Of a stretch of 64,000 nt of DNA, positions 51,688 through 61,122 are shown in pieces (the first letter of the stretch is position 1; each line of letters begins with the position of its first letter). Source of the DNA: Geobacteraceae bacterium (GTDB taxonomy: Bacteria > Desulfobacterota > Desulfuromonadia > Geobacterales > Pseudopelobacteraceae). Both the position numbers and the translations under genes were made by a program. Location: NCBI GenBank assembly GCA_013336525.1, contig JAAXTM010000002.1, positions 558,001-622,000 on the forward strand. Direction: 5' to 3'. Under the pieces are notes generated by a model, which was not told the DNA's origin, did no database searches, and saw nothing but the letters and a program-made list of their open reading frames with translations.

Positions 51688-51978
51688 TTAACTTTCGTAA
51701 TCAACCGCCACAATAGACGAGCAGACCGCCTTCATGTGCGGGACAACCTCTCCGGCGTGATACGGATGAACCTGATAAGCCTGTAAATCTTCAAGAGAAT
51801 CAAATCGGGTTGTGAGCGCTATGTCGTACGAACGCTCAGATCTGATGACATCGACACCGGCCTCAAGATGGCGAAGCAGGTCAATCTTGCCGTCCATGCT
51901 GAGCAGCTTGTTTCTGGTAGCAGCCAGGATTTCAGTGGCAGGGTCCGTCAGTTTGAATAAAACAATGTGAGTAATCAT
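51688..51978 (-). CDS. Dabb family stress-responsive A/B barrel protein
   Basis: 96 residues: MITHIVLFKLTDPATEILAA, GVDVIRSERSYDIALTTRFD and VHPYHAGEVVPHMKAVCSSI are Dabb-domain signatures. Dimeric alpha-beta barrels of this kind are of unknown role in bacteria, sometimes stress-related. Confidence 0.9.
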   Translation of the reverse strand: MITHIVLFKLTDPATEILAATRNKLLSMDGKIDLLRHLEAGVDVIRSERSYDIALTTRFDSLEDLQAYQVHPYHAGEVVPHMKAVCSSIVAVDYES

Positions 51979-52023
51979 GGTTTGATTCCTTTCTTGTCAA
52001 GAGTGAGTTTAGTGTTCTACTTT

Positions 52024-52728
52024 CTATTGTTCAGAAGAGGGGAGTTGTCGCAGAAAAACCACATACGCCCCGCTACCACCCATTTCACGGGGAGCCGGAG
52101 CAAATTCCAGAACCGTCGCCCGTCCGGCATCTCTAAGCCATGAAGCTACCGCCTGATGAAGCACCGGCTCCTCGGCTGAGTGGAGGCCTTTACCGGTGAT
52201 CACCAACACGGCCTTTTGCCCCTTCTTTTGAGCAGAAAGCAAAAAACCGGGCAAAGCATTAAGTGCTTCTTCACGTGTAAGGCCATGCAAATCAAGCTGA
52301 TGACTGACTGAAACTACGCCGCGCTTCACCTGCCTGAGACGATTTCCGGCCAGCGTTTGCAATTCACCTTCATCTGGAACAGAATCGGTAAATTTTGTAT
52401 CCAGCTTCAATCTGCCGATTTCCTCAAGAAAAACAGAATTTTCCACAACCGGAAGTTCCTCTGCCGATTTCAATGCAGTTTTTTGCAGTGGGTGTAAACC
52501 TGCTTTAGCGGGCCTTTTGCCTGACGCCTGAAACGGGCGTACATCAGCCACAGCTTGAAGGAACAGATCCTGGCCATTATCAGCCGGCTCAGACTTTTTT
52601 TGAACAGCGGGCTTAATCGACTCTGCTGGTTCTGCCGCCAAAACAGCGATCCCCTTCAAGGCCCCAAAAGGGGTAACCTGAAATTCTTTCGCTTTAGGCG
52701 GATTTTGATGCTGCTTCTTTTTTGCCAC
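52024..52728 (-). CDS. Smr-domain protein
   Basis: 234 residues. A low-complexity N-terminal 120 residues precedes a C-terminal Smr domain with HQLDLHGLTREEALNALPGF, VLVITGKGLHSAEEPVLHQA and the ending GGSGAYVVFLR. Smr domains are nucleic-acid endonucleases (MutS2-type, SmrB-type). It lies four bases downstream of the OmpA-like gene. Confidence 0.88.
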   Translation of the reverse strand: MAKKKQHQNPPKAKEFQVTPFGALKGIAVLAAEPAESIKPAVQKKSEPADNGQDLFLQAVADVRPFQASGKRPAKAGLHPLQKTALKSAEELPVVENSVFLEEIGRLKLDTKFTDSVPDEGELQTLAGNRLRQVKRGVVSVSHQLDLHGLTREEALNALPGFLLSAQKKGQKAVLVITGKGLHSAEEPVLHQAVASWLRDAGRATVLEFAPAPREMGGSGAYVVFLRQLPSSEQ

Positions 52729-52732
52729 CTCT

Positions 52733-53578
52733 TTAATCCTTTGCTACCAGTGTTATTTCAATTCTGCGATTCTTCGCCCGGCCTTCTTTGGTGCTGTTGT
52801 CAGCCACCGGTTTATGTTCGGCAAAAGCCGCGGCGGAAAGATTGAGCGGGTCAATCCCCTGCTGTTGCAAAAACCTGGTTACATTGATAGCGCGAGCGGC
52901 AGACAGTTCCCAATTTGTAGGAAAGGTACGAGTCAGTGCGCCGGTGATTTGAACAACATCAGTATGCCCTTCAATACGAATCGCCTTGTCAGTTACTTTT
53001 TTCAGCGTTTCAACCATCTTATTAAGAATATCCAGCCCCTCCGGCTTAACATCGGCTCTACCGGAATCGAACAAAATGGCGGCCTCCATATTAACTGTAA
53101 GCTTGCCCTTCAGTTCAGAGATGGTAACCTGTCCCTGAGCAATTTCGTTCTTCATATTGGCAAGCAGCTGCTCGTATGTGACACTGACCTCTTTAACTTT
53201 TTCCTCTTTAACTCTTTGCAGCTCAGAAATATCATCATTCAATTTACTGTTTTCAGCCTTCAGTTCCGTCACCTGCTGACGTAATTCACTGATATTTTTT
53301 GATAATGTATCCGACTTTGCTCTAAGAATCCCTTCCAGCTGTTTTTTATCAGCAGCAAGTACAGCTGCATCCTCAGTAAGGCGGTTAAATTTGGCCTTCA
53401 GTGCTGAATTTTCCAAGGAAAGCTTATTGTAAATCTGCTGCAGTTCCGCCAAACCCTTGGACAAACTATCGGCCTCTTCAACCTTTTTCAAGTACTTGCT
53501 TTCGGCAACCAGACAACCACTGGCAGAAACCATAAACAGGGCACAGACCGCGTAAGCAAGCAAACGTTTGATCATCAT
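52733..53578 (-). CDS. OmpA/MotB-type lipoprotein with coiled coil
   Basis: 281 residues from ATG 53578 (GGGAGG five bases upstream). Lipobox VSASGCLV, then a long coiled coil (about 30-150), then an OmpA C-terminal domain: MEAAILFDSGRADVKPEGLD, AIRIEGHTDVVQI and AKNRRIEITLVAKD. It attaches to peptidoglycan, anchored in the outer membrane. Downstream is the Smr gene; divergent from cobM. Confidence 0.87.
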   Translation of the reverse strand: MMIKRLLAYAVCALFMVSASGCLVAESKYLKKVEEADSLSKGLAELQQIYNKLSLENSALKAKFNRLTEDAAVLAADKKQLEGILRAKSDTLSKNISELRQQVTELKAENSKLNDDISELQRVKEEKVKEVSVTYEQLLANMKNEIAQGQVTISELKGKLTVNMEAAILFDSGRADVKPEGLDILNKMVETLKKVTDKAIRIEGHTDVVQITGALTRTFPTNWELSAARAINVTRFLQQQGIDPLNLSAAAFAEHKPVADNSTKEGRAKNRRIEITLVAKD

Positions 53579-53760
53579 CAAGCCTCCCAAAAAATATTTT
53601 CCTCTGTTTTATACCATACAATCCGTATTTGGGTAGTGCTGAATATGAAGCATTCCGAATTTGTGACCACGAGAAAACCGGCACCAACTTGACATAACGG
53701 CGCTTTAAGACTACAAGAACAGCACCGGTTCTATTGAAATTATGCCGTGACGGAGAGCTA

Positions 53761-54540
53761 ATGGCAGCCAAAATATCTTTTGTAGGTGCGGGACCTGGAG
53801 CGGCTGACCTCATCACCATCCGTGGTGCTCGACTGCTGCGTCATGCCGATGTAGTCATATTTGCCGGTAGCCTTGTGGATCGTAAACTGGTGCAACTCTA
53901 TGCAACCAAGGCTGATATTTATGATTCCGCCGGGATGACACTTTCCGAGGTCATCACCGCCATGATGGATGCTGTAGAATCCGGACAGAGTGTCGTCCGC
54001 CTGCACACAGGAGATCCATCTATATACGGGGCCATTCAGGAGCAGATGGAGGCGCTGGACAGGCTGGGAATCGATTACCAGGTTGTCCCGGGTGTAACCA
54101 GCGCCTTCGCCGCAGCGGCAGCACTCCGGCAGGAACTGACCCTGCCGGAGGTTTCGCAGACAGTCATCATCACGCGCATTGAAGGGCGCACTCCGGTGCC
54201 GGAGAGTGAACAATTGCACGCAATCGCGGCTCTCGGTGCCACAATGGTAATCTATCTTTCGGTCGGCATGGTTGAAAAGGTAGTTGACCAGTTATTGCAA
54301 GGAGCCTATACGCCAAACACAGCTGCGGCGGTAGTCTGCCGGGCCTCATGGGATGACGAGCAGATTATTCGATGTACTCTGTCCGATCTTGCAGAAAAGG
54401 TTCGGCAGGCCGGCATCGATCGCCAGGCTCTCATCATCGTCGGCGATGTGCTGGCCGCACGCCGTGAAGGGCTAAAGGCAAAATCACTGTTGTATGATGC
54501 CGAATTTTCGCATGGCTTCAGGGAAGGTCACCTTGCCTGA
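53761..54540 (+). CDS. cobM: Precorrin-4/cobalt-precorrin-4 C11-methyltransferase
   Basis: 259 residues from ATG 53761 (GGAGAGCTA upstream). The tetrapyrrole methylase motifs are clear: FVGAGPGAADLITIRG, LHTGDPSIYGAIQEQ and VVPGVTSAFAAAAALRQEL. It adds the C11 methyl group from SAM in cobalamin synthesis; with cbiG next to it the anaerobic (early cobalt) route is implied, where it is called CbiF. Other cbi genes are not in the window. Confidence 0.9.
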   Translation: MAAKISFVGAGPGAADLITIRGARLLRHADVVIFAGSLVDRKLVQLYATKADIYDSAGMTLSEVITAMMDAVESGQSVVRLHTGDPSIYGAIQEQMEALDRLGIDYQVVPGVTSAFAAAAALRQELTLPEVSQTVIITRIEGRTPVPESEQLHAIAALGATMVIYLSVGMVEKVVDQLLQGAYTPNTAAAVVCRASWDDEQIIRCTLSDLAEKVRQAGIDRQALIIVGDVLAARREGLKAKSLLYDAEFSHGFREGHLA

Positions 54541-55609
54541 AGCCATGCGGGTCGCAATAGTTGCTATAACCAGGAGGGGAGCTCAACTGGGCCAGAGGCT
54601 GTCTGAAAACATGGCCGGGCTAGAATTCTACGTATCCCGCCGCTACGCCGCATTTGCCGGCAACCGCTACAACAGCTTTGAGCCGAACGAGCTGAAAACT
54701 CTGATTTCATCTTTCTGGAATCAGTATGATGGTCTTGTGTTGATCATGGCAACCGGTATTGTGGTTCGGATGATTTCACCGCTGCTGCAATCCAAGGAAA
54801 CTGATCCGGCGGTTGTAGTCATGGATGATGCGGGCAGATTTGCCATTGCGCTCCTTTCCGGGCATCTGGGTGGCGCCAATGAATTGGCGGGACGGTGCGC
54901 CTTTACCTCAGGGGCCTGTGCTGTCATCACCACCGCCACCGACGCCAACGACCTCCCCTCCTTCGACATGCTGGCCAAGGAACAGGGGTGGACTATCGAC
55001 GATATCAGCAAGGTGAAGGCCCTCAATACACTGATGCTTGATAACGAAGAAATTGCCGCTTTCGATCCGACCGGTAAAACCGGACCCTGGCTAAATGACC
55101 GGGGAAACGTCACCTTTTATGGAACTATTGCCGAAGCTGCCAACAGTGGAGCGCGTGGTTTTTTGTTTGTCACCAATAATATTCTGGCGGAGAAGACCAG
55201 CCTGATAAATGCCTTGATCCTCCGTCCACGCAATCTGGTACTTGGTCTCGGTTGCAATCGCGACACACCGGCTGATGAAATAGAAGCGTTTGTTATGGCC
55301 CATCTCAACAATCTTTCCCTATCCCCAAAAAGCATATTCTGTATCGCCTCGGTAGCAGCTAAACGTGATGAAGCCGGCCTGGTTGAATTTGCCGGACGTC
55401 TGGCTGTTCCGCTGCGCTGTTTTGAGGCTGATGAGCTGAATCAGGTCGCCTTTCCATCGCCACCATCGGAGCACGCCCTGGCGGCCGTCGGTGCCGCCGG
55501 TGTCGCCGAACCGGCAGCTATTCTCGCCTCATCCGGGGGACTGTTGCTGCTGGAAAAGGTAAAATCCTCGAATGTCACCTTGGCGGTGGCAGAGCTGAAG
55601 GGGGGTTAA
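54533..55609 (+). CDS. cbiG: Cobalt-precorrin-5A hydrolase CbiG
   Basis: 358 residues if started at TTG 54533, overlapping the cobM stop with GGGAAGGTCACC upstream; ATG at 54545 is the other choice. N-terminal CbiG domain: VAIVAITRRGAQLGQRLSEN, DGLVLIMATGIVVRMISPLL and FAIALLSGHLGGANELAGRC. The C-terminal domain (LVLGLGCNRDTPADEIEAFV to SSGGLLLLEKVKSSNVT) is complete. It opens the delta-lactone ring of cobalt-precorrin-5A. Confidence 0.9.
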   Translation: MPEAMRVAIVAITRRGAQLGQRLSENMAGLEFYVSRRYAAFAGNRYNSFEPNELKTLISSFWNQYDGLVLIMATGIVVRMISPLLQSKETDPAVVVMDDAGRFAIALLSGHLGGANELAGRCAFTSGACAVITTATDANDLPSFDMLAKEQGWTIDDISKVKALNTLMLDNEEIAAFDPTGKTGPWLNDRGNVTFYGTIAEAANSGARGFLFVTNNILAEKTSLINALILRPRNLVLGLGCNRDTPADEIEAFVMAHLNNLSLSPKSIFCIASVAAKRDEAGLVEFAGRLAVPLRCFEADELNQVAFPSPPSEHALAAVGAAGVAEPAAILASSGGLLLLEKVKSSNVTLAVAELKGG

Positions 55610-55614
55610 TTGAT

Positions 55615-56610
55615 ATGACTAAACTGCCGATTATCGCCATCACAATGGGAGACCCATGTGGGATCGGTCCGGAAATAATAATAAAAGCATTGCAATCGCC
55701 TGAAGTATCACAGCTCTGTGTGCCTTTTGTGATAGGCGACCGGGCTGTTCTGGAGCGGGCGCTTGCCCTCTGCGGCTCTTCACTGAAGATCAGTGAAGTA
55801 GCTGCCTCAGAAGATGCCCGGACCGTCCTGAATGGCAACATTCCTTTACTGTCCCTATCAAAACTTGGAGCAGCCGACATAATATACGGCGCTCCCTCCG
55901 AAGCTGCCGGAGATGCTGTCTACCGCTATATCTGCCATGCGGCGCATCTCTGCCTTGATGGACAGGTAGCTGCTATGGCAACCGCTCCTATCAACAAGGA
56001 AGCGATGCATCGAGCTGGTCACGATTATCCCGGCCATACCGAACTGCTGGCCGAATTATGCGGGACGGATAATTTTGTGATGATGCTGGCCGGCGAAGTC
56101 CTGAGGGTCAGTCTGGTGACGATTCATGAATCGCTGATTGATGTACCGCACCTCATTACTATTGACAAGGTTCTTAAGACAATTCGTATTACTGCAGAAG
56201 GGATCGCACGCCTGACCGGAAAGAGCTCACCGAAGTTGGCTGTCCTGGCCCTTAACCCTCATTGTGGCGAAGGTGGGAAATTCGGCGCCGAGGAGACGGA
56301 GATCATCGCACCGGCGGTTAATGCCGCCAGACAGGAGGGGATCGATGCAATAGGACCGCTATCAGCCGACACCCTGTTCCATTTTGCTCAGCAGGGTTGC
56401 TATGACGGCGTGGTAGCCATGTACCACGACCAAGGGTTAATCCCGCTCAAGATGCTTCACTTCGACGATGCGGTCAATATCACCCTTGGATTGCCAATCA
56501 CTCGCACCTCGGTTGATCACGGCACAGCATATAACTTGGCAGGCAGCGGTAAAGCTTCTGAAAAGAGCCTGCTTGCGGCAATCAGAATGGCCGCTATGAT
56601 GGTACGATAA
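55615..56610 (+). CDS. pdxA: 4-hydroxythreonine-4-phosphate dehydrogenase
   Basis: 331 residues, the PdxA length. Motifs: AITMGDPCGIGPEIIIKALQ, TAPINKEAMHRAGHDYPGHT (metal His), VLALNPHCGEGGKFGAEE and MYHDQGLIPLKMLHFDDAVN. Starts five bases after cbiG. PdxA makes 3-amino-1-hydroxyacetone 1-phosphate in pyridoxal phosphate synthesis. Confidence 0.95.
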   Translation: MTKLPIIAITMGDPCGIGPEIIIKALQSPEVSQLCVPFVIGDRAVLERALALCGSSLKISEVAASEDARTVLNGNIPLLSLSKLGAADIIYGAPSEAAGDAVYRYICHAAHLCLDGQVAAMATAPINKEAMHRAGHDYPGHTELLAELCGTDNFVMMLAGEVLRVSLVTIHESLIDVPHLITIDKVLKTIRITAEGIARLTGKSSPKLAVLALNPHCGEGGKFGAEETEIIAPAVNAARQEGIDAIGPLSADTLFHFAQQGCYDGVVAMYHDQGLIPLKMLHFDDAVNITLGLPITRTSVDHGTAYNLAGSGKASEKSLLAAIRMAAMMVR

Positions 56611-56661
56611 ACCGTTGCTTTCCGCTTGCACTCGTCGCCCGTTTTTCGTAGACTCCCGATC

Positions 56662-57741
56662 ATGACAACCTTCGAAACCATATCCGCAAAAGTCCGTGCT
56701 CGTCAGCGCATTACCGCCGACGAAGCGCTATTTCTGTTCAGATCCAACGACCTGCTGGGGATCGGCGAATTGGCAGCACTGGTCAATGAACGTAAAAATG
56801 GCACAAACGTTTTTTTTAACGTCAACCGCCATATCAACCCGACCAACATCTGCGTCAACCGCTGCGCATTCTGTGCCTTCTCCCGGACCGCCGGTGAAGA
56901 TGGCGCCTATACCCTGGCACTCGACGAAATCTGCCGTAGGGCACGCGAGGCAGAGGGAGAAGGAGCCACCGAAGTTCATATCGTCGGCGGCCTGCACCCG
57001 GATCTGGCCTTCGAGTTTTATGAAGAGGCACTCCGCGCCATCCGCCACACCGCTCCAAAGCTGCATATTAAAGCATTTACCGCTGTAGAGATTGAATATT
57101 TTTCCCGCATTTCCGGCCTGACGATAGAGCAGGTGTTTGAGCGCCTTATGGCTGCCGGCCTCGGCTCAATGCCGGGTGGAGGAGCCGAAATTCTGGTGGA
57201 AGAGATCCGGCAGAAAATCTGCCCTGAAAAAATTTCGGGGGCGCGCTGGCTTGAGATTATCCGCCTGGCACATCTGGCAGGACTAAGAACCAATGCTACT
57301 ATGCTCTACGGTCACGTCGAAAACGCTGCCGACCGCGTGTCACATATGGAAATGCTGCGAACCCTGCAGGATGAGACGGGTGGTTTTCAGGCTTTTATCC
57401 CGCTGGCATTTCAAGCTGAAAACTCCGATCTGAAACTGGACATCAAGGGGACTTCCGGCCTGGATGACCTCAAGACATTGGCAATCGCACGAATTTTTCT
57501 CGATAATTTCGATCATATAAAAGCGTACTGGATCATGCTGGGTGAAAAAATCGCCCAGGTCTCACTCGCCTTCGGGGTCAACGATCTCGACGGCACTGTG
57601 GTGGAAGAGAAGATCGGGCATGACGCCGGGGCCCAAACGCCGCAGGCCCTGGCCAAGGAGGGTATCATCCGCCTGATCAAAAAAGCCGGTAAAGTTCCGG
57701 TGGAGAGGGACACTCTGTATCACGCCATCCGTAGTTACTGA
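56662..57741 (+). CDS. mqnE: Aminofutalosine synthase MqnE (radical SAM)
   Basis: 359 residues from ATG 56662. The [4Fe-4S]/SAM motif NICVNRCAFCAF (C-x3-C-x2-C) is at about residues 70-81, and LGSMPGGGAEIL and GHVENAADRVSHM are MqnE/CofH-family segments. It adds the radical from SAM to 3-(1-carboxyvinyloxy)benzoate in the futalosine pathway to menaquinone. Its stop overlaps the next start (TGATG at 57739-57743). Confidence 0.88.
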   Translation: MTTFETISAKVRARQRITADEALFLFRSNDLLGIGELAALVNERKNGTNVFFNVNRHINPTNICVNRCAFCAFSRTAGEDGAYTLALDEICRRAREAEGEGATEVHIVGGLHPDLAFEFYEEALRAIRHTAPKLHIKAFTAVEIEYFSRISGLTIEQVFERLMAAGLGSMPGGGAEILVEEIRQKICPEKISGARWLEIIRLAHLAGLRTNATMLYGHVENAADRVSHMEMLRTLQDETGGFQAFIPLAFQAENSDLKLDIKGTSGLDDLKTLAIARIFLDNFDHIKAYWIMLGEKIAQVSLAFGVNDLDGTVVEEKIGHDAGAQTPQALAKEGIIRLIKKAGKVPVERDTLYHAIRSY

Positions 57742-58814
57742 TGTACTCTATGACCTACGACGTCTGTACTAGGAGAGAATATGACTCTCTTGGCCTTTTA
57801 CTCGCCCCTGTCAAAAAAGGCCTTTTTCAGAGTTCCCTCCGTCGTCTGCATACTCAATTTGACATTTTTGCACGTACATGCCCTGCTCCGTTCCCCGCTC
57901 CTGGGCTTATTGTCACCCAGGAGATTCGCACCCAGTGTGAGCTTTATCTGCCGATTGTCGAGATAGCCGCCGTTTTCAATCGCCTTTATTCTGCAGCACT
58001 GAGGTATCCACCGGTCCTCTCCAGCACGCTGTTCCACAACGCTTTAAGCTGGGCTGACTGTTTAGCCGCCCTGCCGACGCAGTTCCAGTTCAGCGCCAGT
58101 CCGGCGCGACTTCTTGAATCATTGCTGGCTGACAACTCTCTACTAACCAGGTTTCTGTTCGCATCATTCCTGCCCGATCGCTTCTATAGCAGCAACGTCC
58201 GCTATCCCCTGCAACGGGATTTTATCAGGGAGTGGCTTGTTTCTAGAAAAAGGGAAACCGTTTGCTGCCTTGATGCTGCCTGCGGCACCGGCGTGGAGAG
58301 CTACGGTCTGGCTCTGCAGCTGCTAAAAGATGGGTTTTCACCTGAACAGGTCCGTATCGATGGCTGGACATTGGAACCGCTGGAGGTCTGGGCGGCAACC
58401 CATCGCCGCTTCCCCCACGACCGGCACCGAGAAACGCGCTTTCGGGAAGCAACAGCCGGATTCTTTAAAAATGGCTTCCAGACGCACATCTGCTTTAACT
58501 GTGTTGATTTGACCCAAATTGACATCAGCCAGGCTTTGCCAAAGTGCGAGGCTGTTGTTTGCGGCCGATTCGACCTTATCCTCTGTAATGGACTTCTGGG
58601 GGGGCCGATACTTCATAACAAAGAACCATTGGAGCGGACCGTCCACAATCTGTCAAAGCTGCTTTCGCCGGGGGGAATCCTGCTGGCAGCCGACAATTTT
58701 CACGGCGGCTGGAAACAGAAATGCCCGCAGTCAAAGCTGCGGGCATTGTTTGAAGCAGAGGGATTAAAGTATATTGAACCTGGCGAAGGGGTCGGTGGCC
58801 TAAAACCTTATTAA
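57741..58814 (+). CDS. CheR-like SAM-dependent methyltransferase, unknown substrate
   Basis: 357 residues, coupled to mqnE by TGATG. The N-terminal 160 residues are unrecognised and Cys-poor. The SAM fold follows: motif I CLDAACGTGVESYGLALQL (about 175-193), post-I WTLEPLEVW, and FDLILCNGLLGGPIL in place of CheR's FDLIxCRNVL. It has CheR architecture without its chemotaxis partners. The coupling to mqnE suggests a role with menaquinone or a related small molecule; this is inference. No family name is recognised. Confidence 0.7.
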   Translation: MYSMTYDVCTRREYDSLGLLLAPVKKGLFQSSLRRLHTQFDIFARTCPAPFPAPGLIVTQEIRTQCELYLPIVEIAAVFNRLYSAALRYPPVLSSTLFHNALSWADCLAALPTQFQFSASPARLLESLLADNSLLTRFLFASFLPDRFYSSNVRYPLQRDFIREWLVSRKRETVCCLDAACGTGVESYGLALQLLKDGFSPEQVRIDGWTLEPLEVWAATHRRFPHDRHRETRFREATAGFFKNGFQTHICFNCVDLTQIDISQALPKCEAVVCGRFDLILCNGLLGGPILHNKEPLERTVHNLSKLLSPGGILLAADNFHGGWKQKCPQSKLRALFEAEGLKYIEPGEGVGGLKPY

Positions 58815-59783
58815 CAGCCCGCCCCAAGTCAAGCCGCCGCCAAAACCCATAGCCAGCACCAGATGACCAGGCTTGATTGTGCCGTTGCGCAGGTTTTCAT
58901 CCAGCACCAAAGCCACAGAAGCGGCCGAGGTATTGCCGCATCGATCCAGATTGAGCAGGAAACGTTCCTTGGGGAAATCACTCTTTTTGGAAATGAAGTC
59001 TATCATACGCACATTGGCTTGATGCGGAATGATATAATCAAGATCAGCCGGAGTGATACCGGCTTTTGTACAGAGCGTGTTGATAATATCCGGAATAACA
59101 TCAGTTGCAAATATGTAGACCTGCTTGCCGGCCATTTGGAAATATATTTCGCGGGCCTCTATCGAGTCGGTAGTAACAGGATTACGTGAACCGGAAGATG
59201 GCACCTGAATTAGCGGCCACCCCCTGCCGTCACTGCGCATGTAAGTATGCTGAACCCCTGTATTGACATCACCGCCGCTGCTCAGGATAGCGGCACCGGC
59301 ACCGTCGCCAAATAGCGGACAGCTGTTCTTGTCGTTGAAGTCGAGAATTTTTGAATAGGTGTCAGCACCAATGGCCATTACGGTTTTGTATTTACCGCAC
59401 TTGATAAAGTTGTCGGCAATTTCCAGCGCATAAACAAAACTGGAACATACCGCATTGACATCAAATGCAAAAGCGTTCTTGGCGCCAATGTTCTCCTGAA
59501 CAATGCAGCCGGTTGAGGGGAGGCTCATATCAGGTGTTGAGGTACCAACAATGATGCAGTCGATTTCCGAGGCATCAATACCGGCCGCTTCCAGTGCATT
59601 TTTTGCGGCAACAGTGGCCAGATCAGAGGTGGCCTGATCGGCATGCGCAAAGCGCCGCTCACGAATACCGGTACGGCTATAAATCCACTCGTCCGCATTT
59701 TCAACCAGATAATCAAAATGACTGTTTGGTATCACCCGATCCGGCAGACATGAACCGCTCCCGATGATTTTTGAAATGATCAT
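58800..59783 (-). CDS. fabH: 3-oxoacyl-ACP synthase III
   Basis: 327 residues with the full Cys-His-Asn triad: NAVCSSFVYAL (Cys113), IIPHQANVRMID (His254) and CGNTSAASVALVL (Asn284). It begins fatty-acid synthesis from acetyl-CoA and malonyl-ACP. Not in a fab cluster; a single convergent gene with a 15-base 3' overlap with the methyltransferase gene. A secondary-metabolism KAS III is possible but nothing here suggests it. Confidence 0.93.
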   Translation of the reverse strand: MIISKIIGSGSCLPDRVIPNSHFDYLVENADEWIYSRTGIRERRFAHADQATSDLATVAAKNALEAAGIDASEIDCIIVGTSTPDMSLPSTGCIVQENIGAKNAFAFDVNAVCSSFVYALEIADNFIKCGKYKTVMAIGADTYSKILDFNDKNSCPLFGDGAGAAILSSGGDVNTGVQHTYMRSDGRGWPLIQVPSSGSRNPVTTDSIEAREIYFQMAGKQVYIFATDVIPDIINTLCTKAGITPADLDYIIPHQANVRMIDFISKKSDFPKERFLLNLDRCGNTSAASVALVLDENLRNGTIKPGHLVLAMGFGGGLTWGGLLIRF

Positions 59784-59898
59784 TGCTTCCCCAATTCCGC
59801 TCGCACTGGCGAGCGAATTTCATTTTAAATAAATACTTTTCACTTATCTCACAAAATAACACCGTTTGTCAAGAGCGGCACGCGACATTCGGTTACTG

Positions 59899-60216
59899 TT
59901 ATTCTTTGAATCGGAGTATATCGACAATTGAAAACGTCCACACCAGAAAAAAAGTCGCCAGAACGACTTTAGCAAATCCCGTTGCTCCATCAAGTGATTT
60001 CATCACATCAGCAGGTGTTATACTGATTGCACCACCGGCAATCTGAGCCGCAATCACCGGCGAAAGACCCCGCAGCAGAACAAACAACGCCATTATCAGT
60101 ACTATGTTGACTAGTACAATTATAATCCCACCGACAACCTTACGGCCGAGATAGAGTTGCCCAAGTCCAGGCAGCACCAGGCCCGAAAGCAATAGAGCCG
60201 TCAATTTTTTATGCAC
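59899..60216 (-). CDS. Small membrane protein (TM2-like start)
   Basis: 105 residues: ALLLSGLVLPGLGQLYLGRK is the pattern of small TM2/DUF-type membrane proteins, with a second hydrophobic segment (GGIIIVLVNIVLIMALFVLL) and a third near the end. Not recognised by name. Divergent from yggT. Confidence 0.75.
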   Translation of the reverse strand: MHKKLTALLLSGLVLPGLGQLYLGRKVVGGIIIVLVNIVLIMALFVLLRGLSPVIAAQIAGGAISITPADVMKSLDGATGFAKVVLATFFLVWTFSIVDILRFKE

Positions 60217-60374
60217 GATTTATCTCCCATATTCCTGTAACTCACTAATTTCATCTGACTTTCAAGCAGTGGAATATTTTTTGACACCCCTGCGGCAGCC
60301 GTTTCTGTTTTGACTTTGCCGTGACATTAAGGCATAGTGAAATCGATTTTAACCTGTATTTCAGGAGCAGACCG

Positions 60375-60701
60375 ATGGTTCTATTTGCAAACATACTGCT
60401 GGCACTGGCCAAACTGGTTGAACTAACAAGCGGAATTCTAACTCTTTACAAATACATTCTACTGGCCAGCGTTGTCGTTTCATGGGTTAACGCTGACCCA
60501 TACAATCCGCTTGTAAATTTTATTTATCGCGTCACAGATCCGATACTCAGGCGTATCCGGAGGCACATGCCCGACACCGGAATGCTTGACCTGTCACCAC
60601 TGGTCGCTTTTGCCGCAATCTATGTTCTGCAGATTATAGTTTTAGATACAGCCTACCATTACCTGTCAAGCACAAGCATGACACTCAAAATGGGGCGCTG
60701 A
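60375..60701 (+). CDS. YggT family membrane protein
   Basis: 108 residues from ATG 60375 (CAGGAGCAGACCG upstream). VNADPYNPLVNFIYRVTDPI and LRRIRRHMPDTGMLDLSPLV are the YggT repeat signatures. Inner-membrane, linked to osmotic stress and sometimes to cell-division genes; exact role unknown. Confidence 0.9.
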   Translation: MVLFANILLALAKLVELTSGILTLYKYILLASVVVSWVNADPYNPLVNFIYRVTDPILRRIRRHMPDTGMLDLSPLVAFAAIYVLQIIVLDTAYHYLSSTSMTLKMGR

Positions 60702-60766
60702 TGTTCTAATCTATTAATCTGCAAATAAAATTCCTTTTACATCTTTCTGAATTTTGCGTAAGCAGA

Positions 60767-60800
60767 CCAAAAAAAAACCCCGGATACTCTCCGGGGTTTT
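60767..60800. terminator. Bidirectional terminator between yggT and cspA
   Basis: CCCCGGA-TACTC-TCCGGGG with an A run on the left (11 A, that is U in the cspA transcript) and four T on the right. Serves cspA best. Confidence 0.85.
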
Positions 60801-60822
60801 CGGTTCTGAATTGAAGTTGGCC

Positions 60823-61023
60823 TTAAATTCTTGTTACGTTCGCGGCCTGAAGCCCTTTCGGACCCTTTGTTACTTCAAAAGTTACTCTATCGCCTTCTGC
60901 AAGGGATTTGAAACCTTCGCCTGCGATTGCGGAGAAATGGCAAAATACATCCTCGCCACCTTCCTGCTCAAGAAATCCAAAACCCTTGCTGTCATTGAAC
61001 CATTTTACTGTTCCGTTTACCAT
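60823..61023 (-). CDS. cspA: Cold shock protein (CspA family)
   Basis: 66 residues from ATG 61023 (AGGAGAAG upstream). [20 protein letters not shown] carries RNP1 and [10 protein letters not shown] carries RNP2. Binds single-stranded RNA/DNA. A TTGACA box at 61107-61112 (minus strand) suggests a promoter with an untranslated leader of several tens of bases, as for cold-shock genes. Confidence 0.96.
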   Translation of the reverse strand: MVNGTVKWFNDSKGFGFLEQEGGEDVFCHFSAIAGEGFKSLAEGDRVTFEVTKGPKGLQAANVTRI

Positions 61024-61122
61024 GTGCTTACTTCTCCTGATTCTTCTTAATGATTTTATCCGGAAATATCCGAACTTTTTATACCCTATCAGTATCGTAC
61101 AAACCATGTCAAGCAAATTAAA

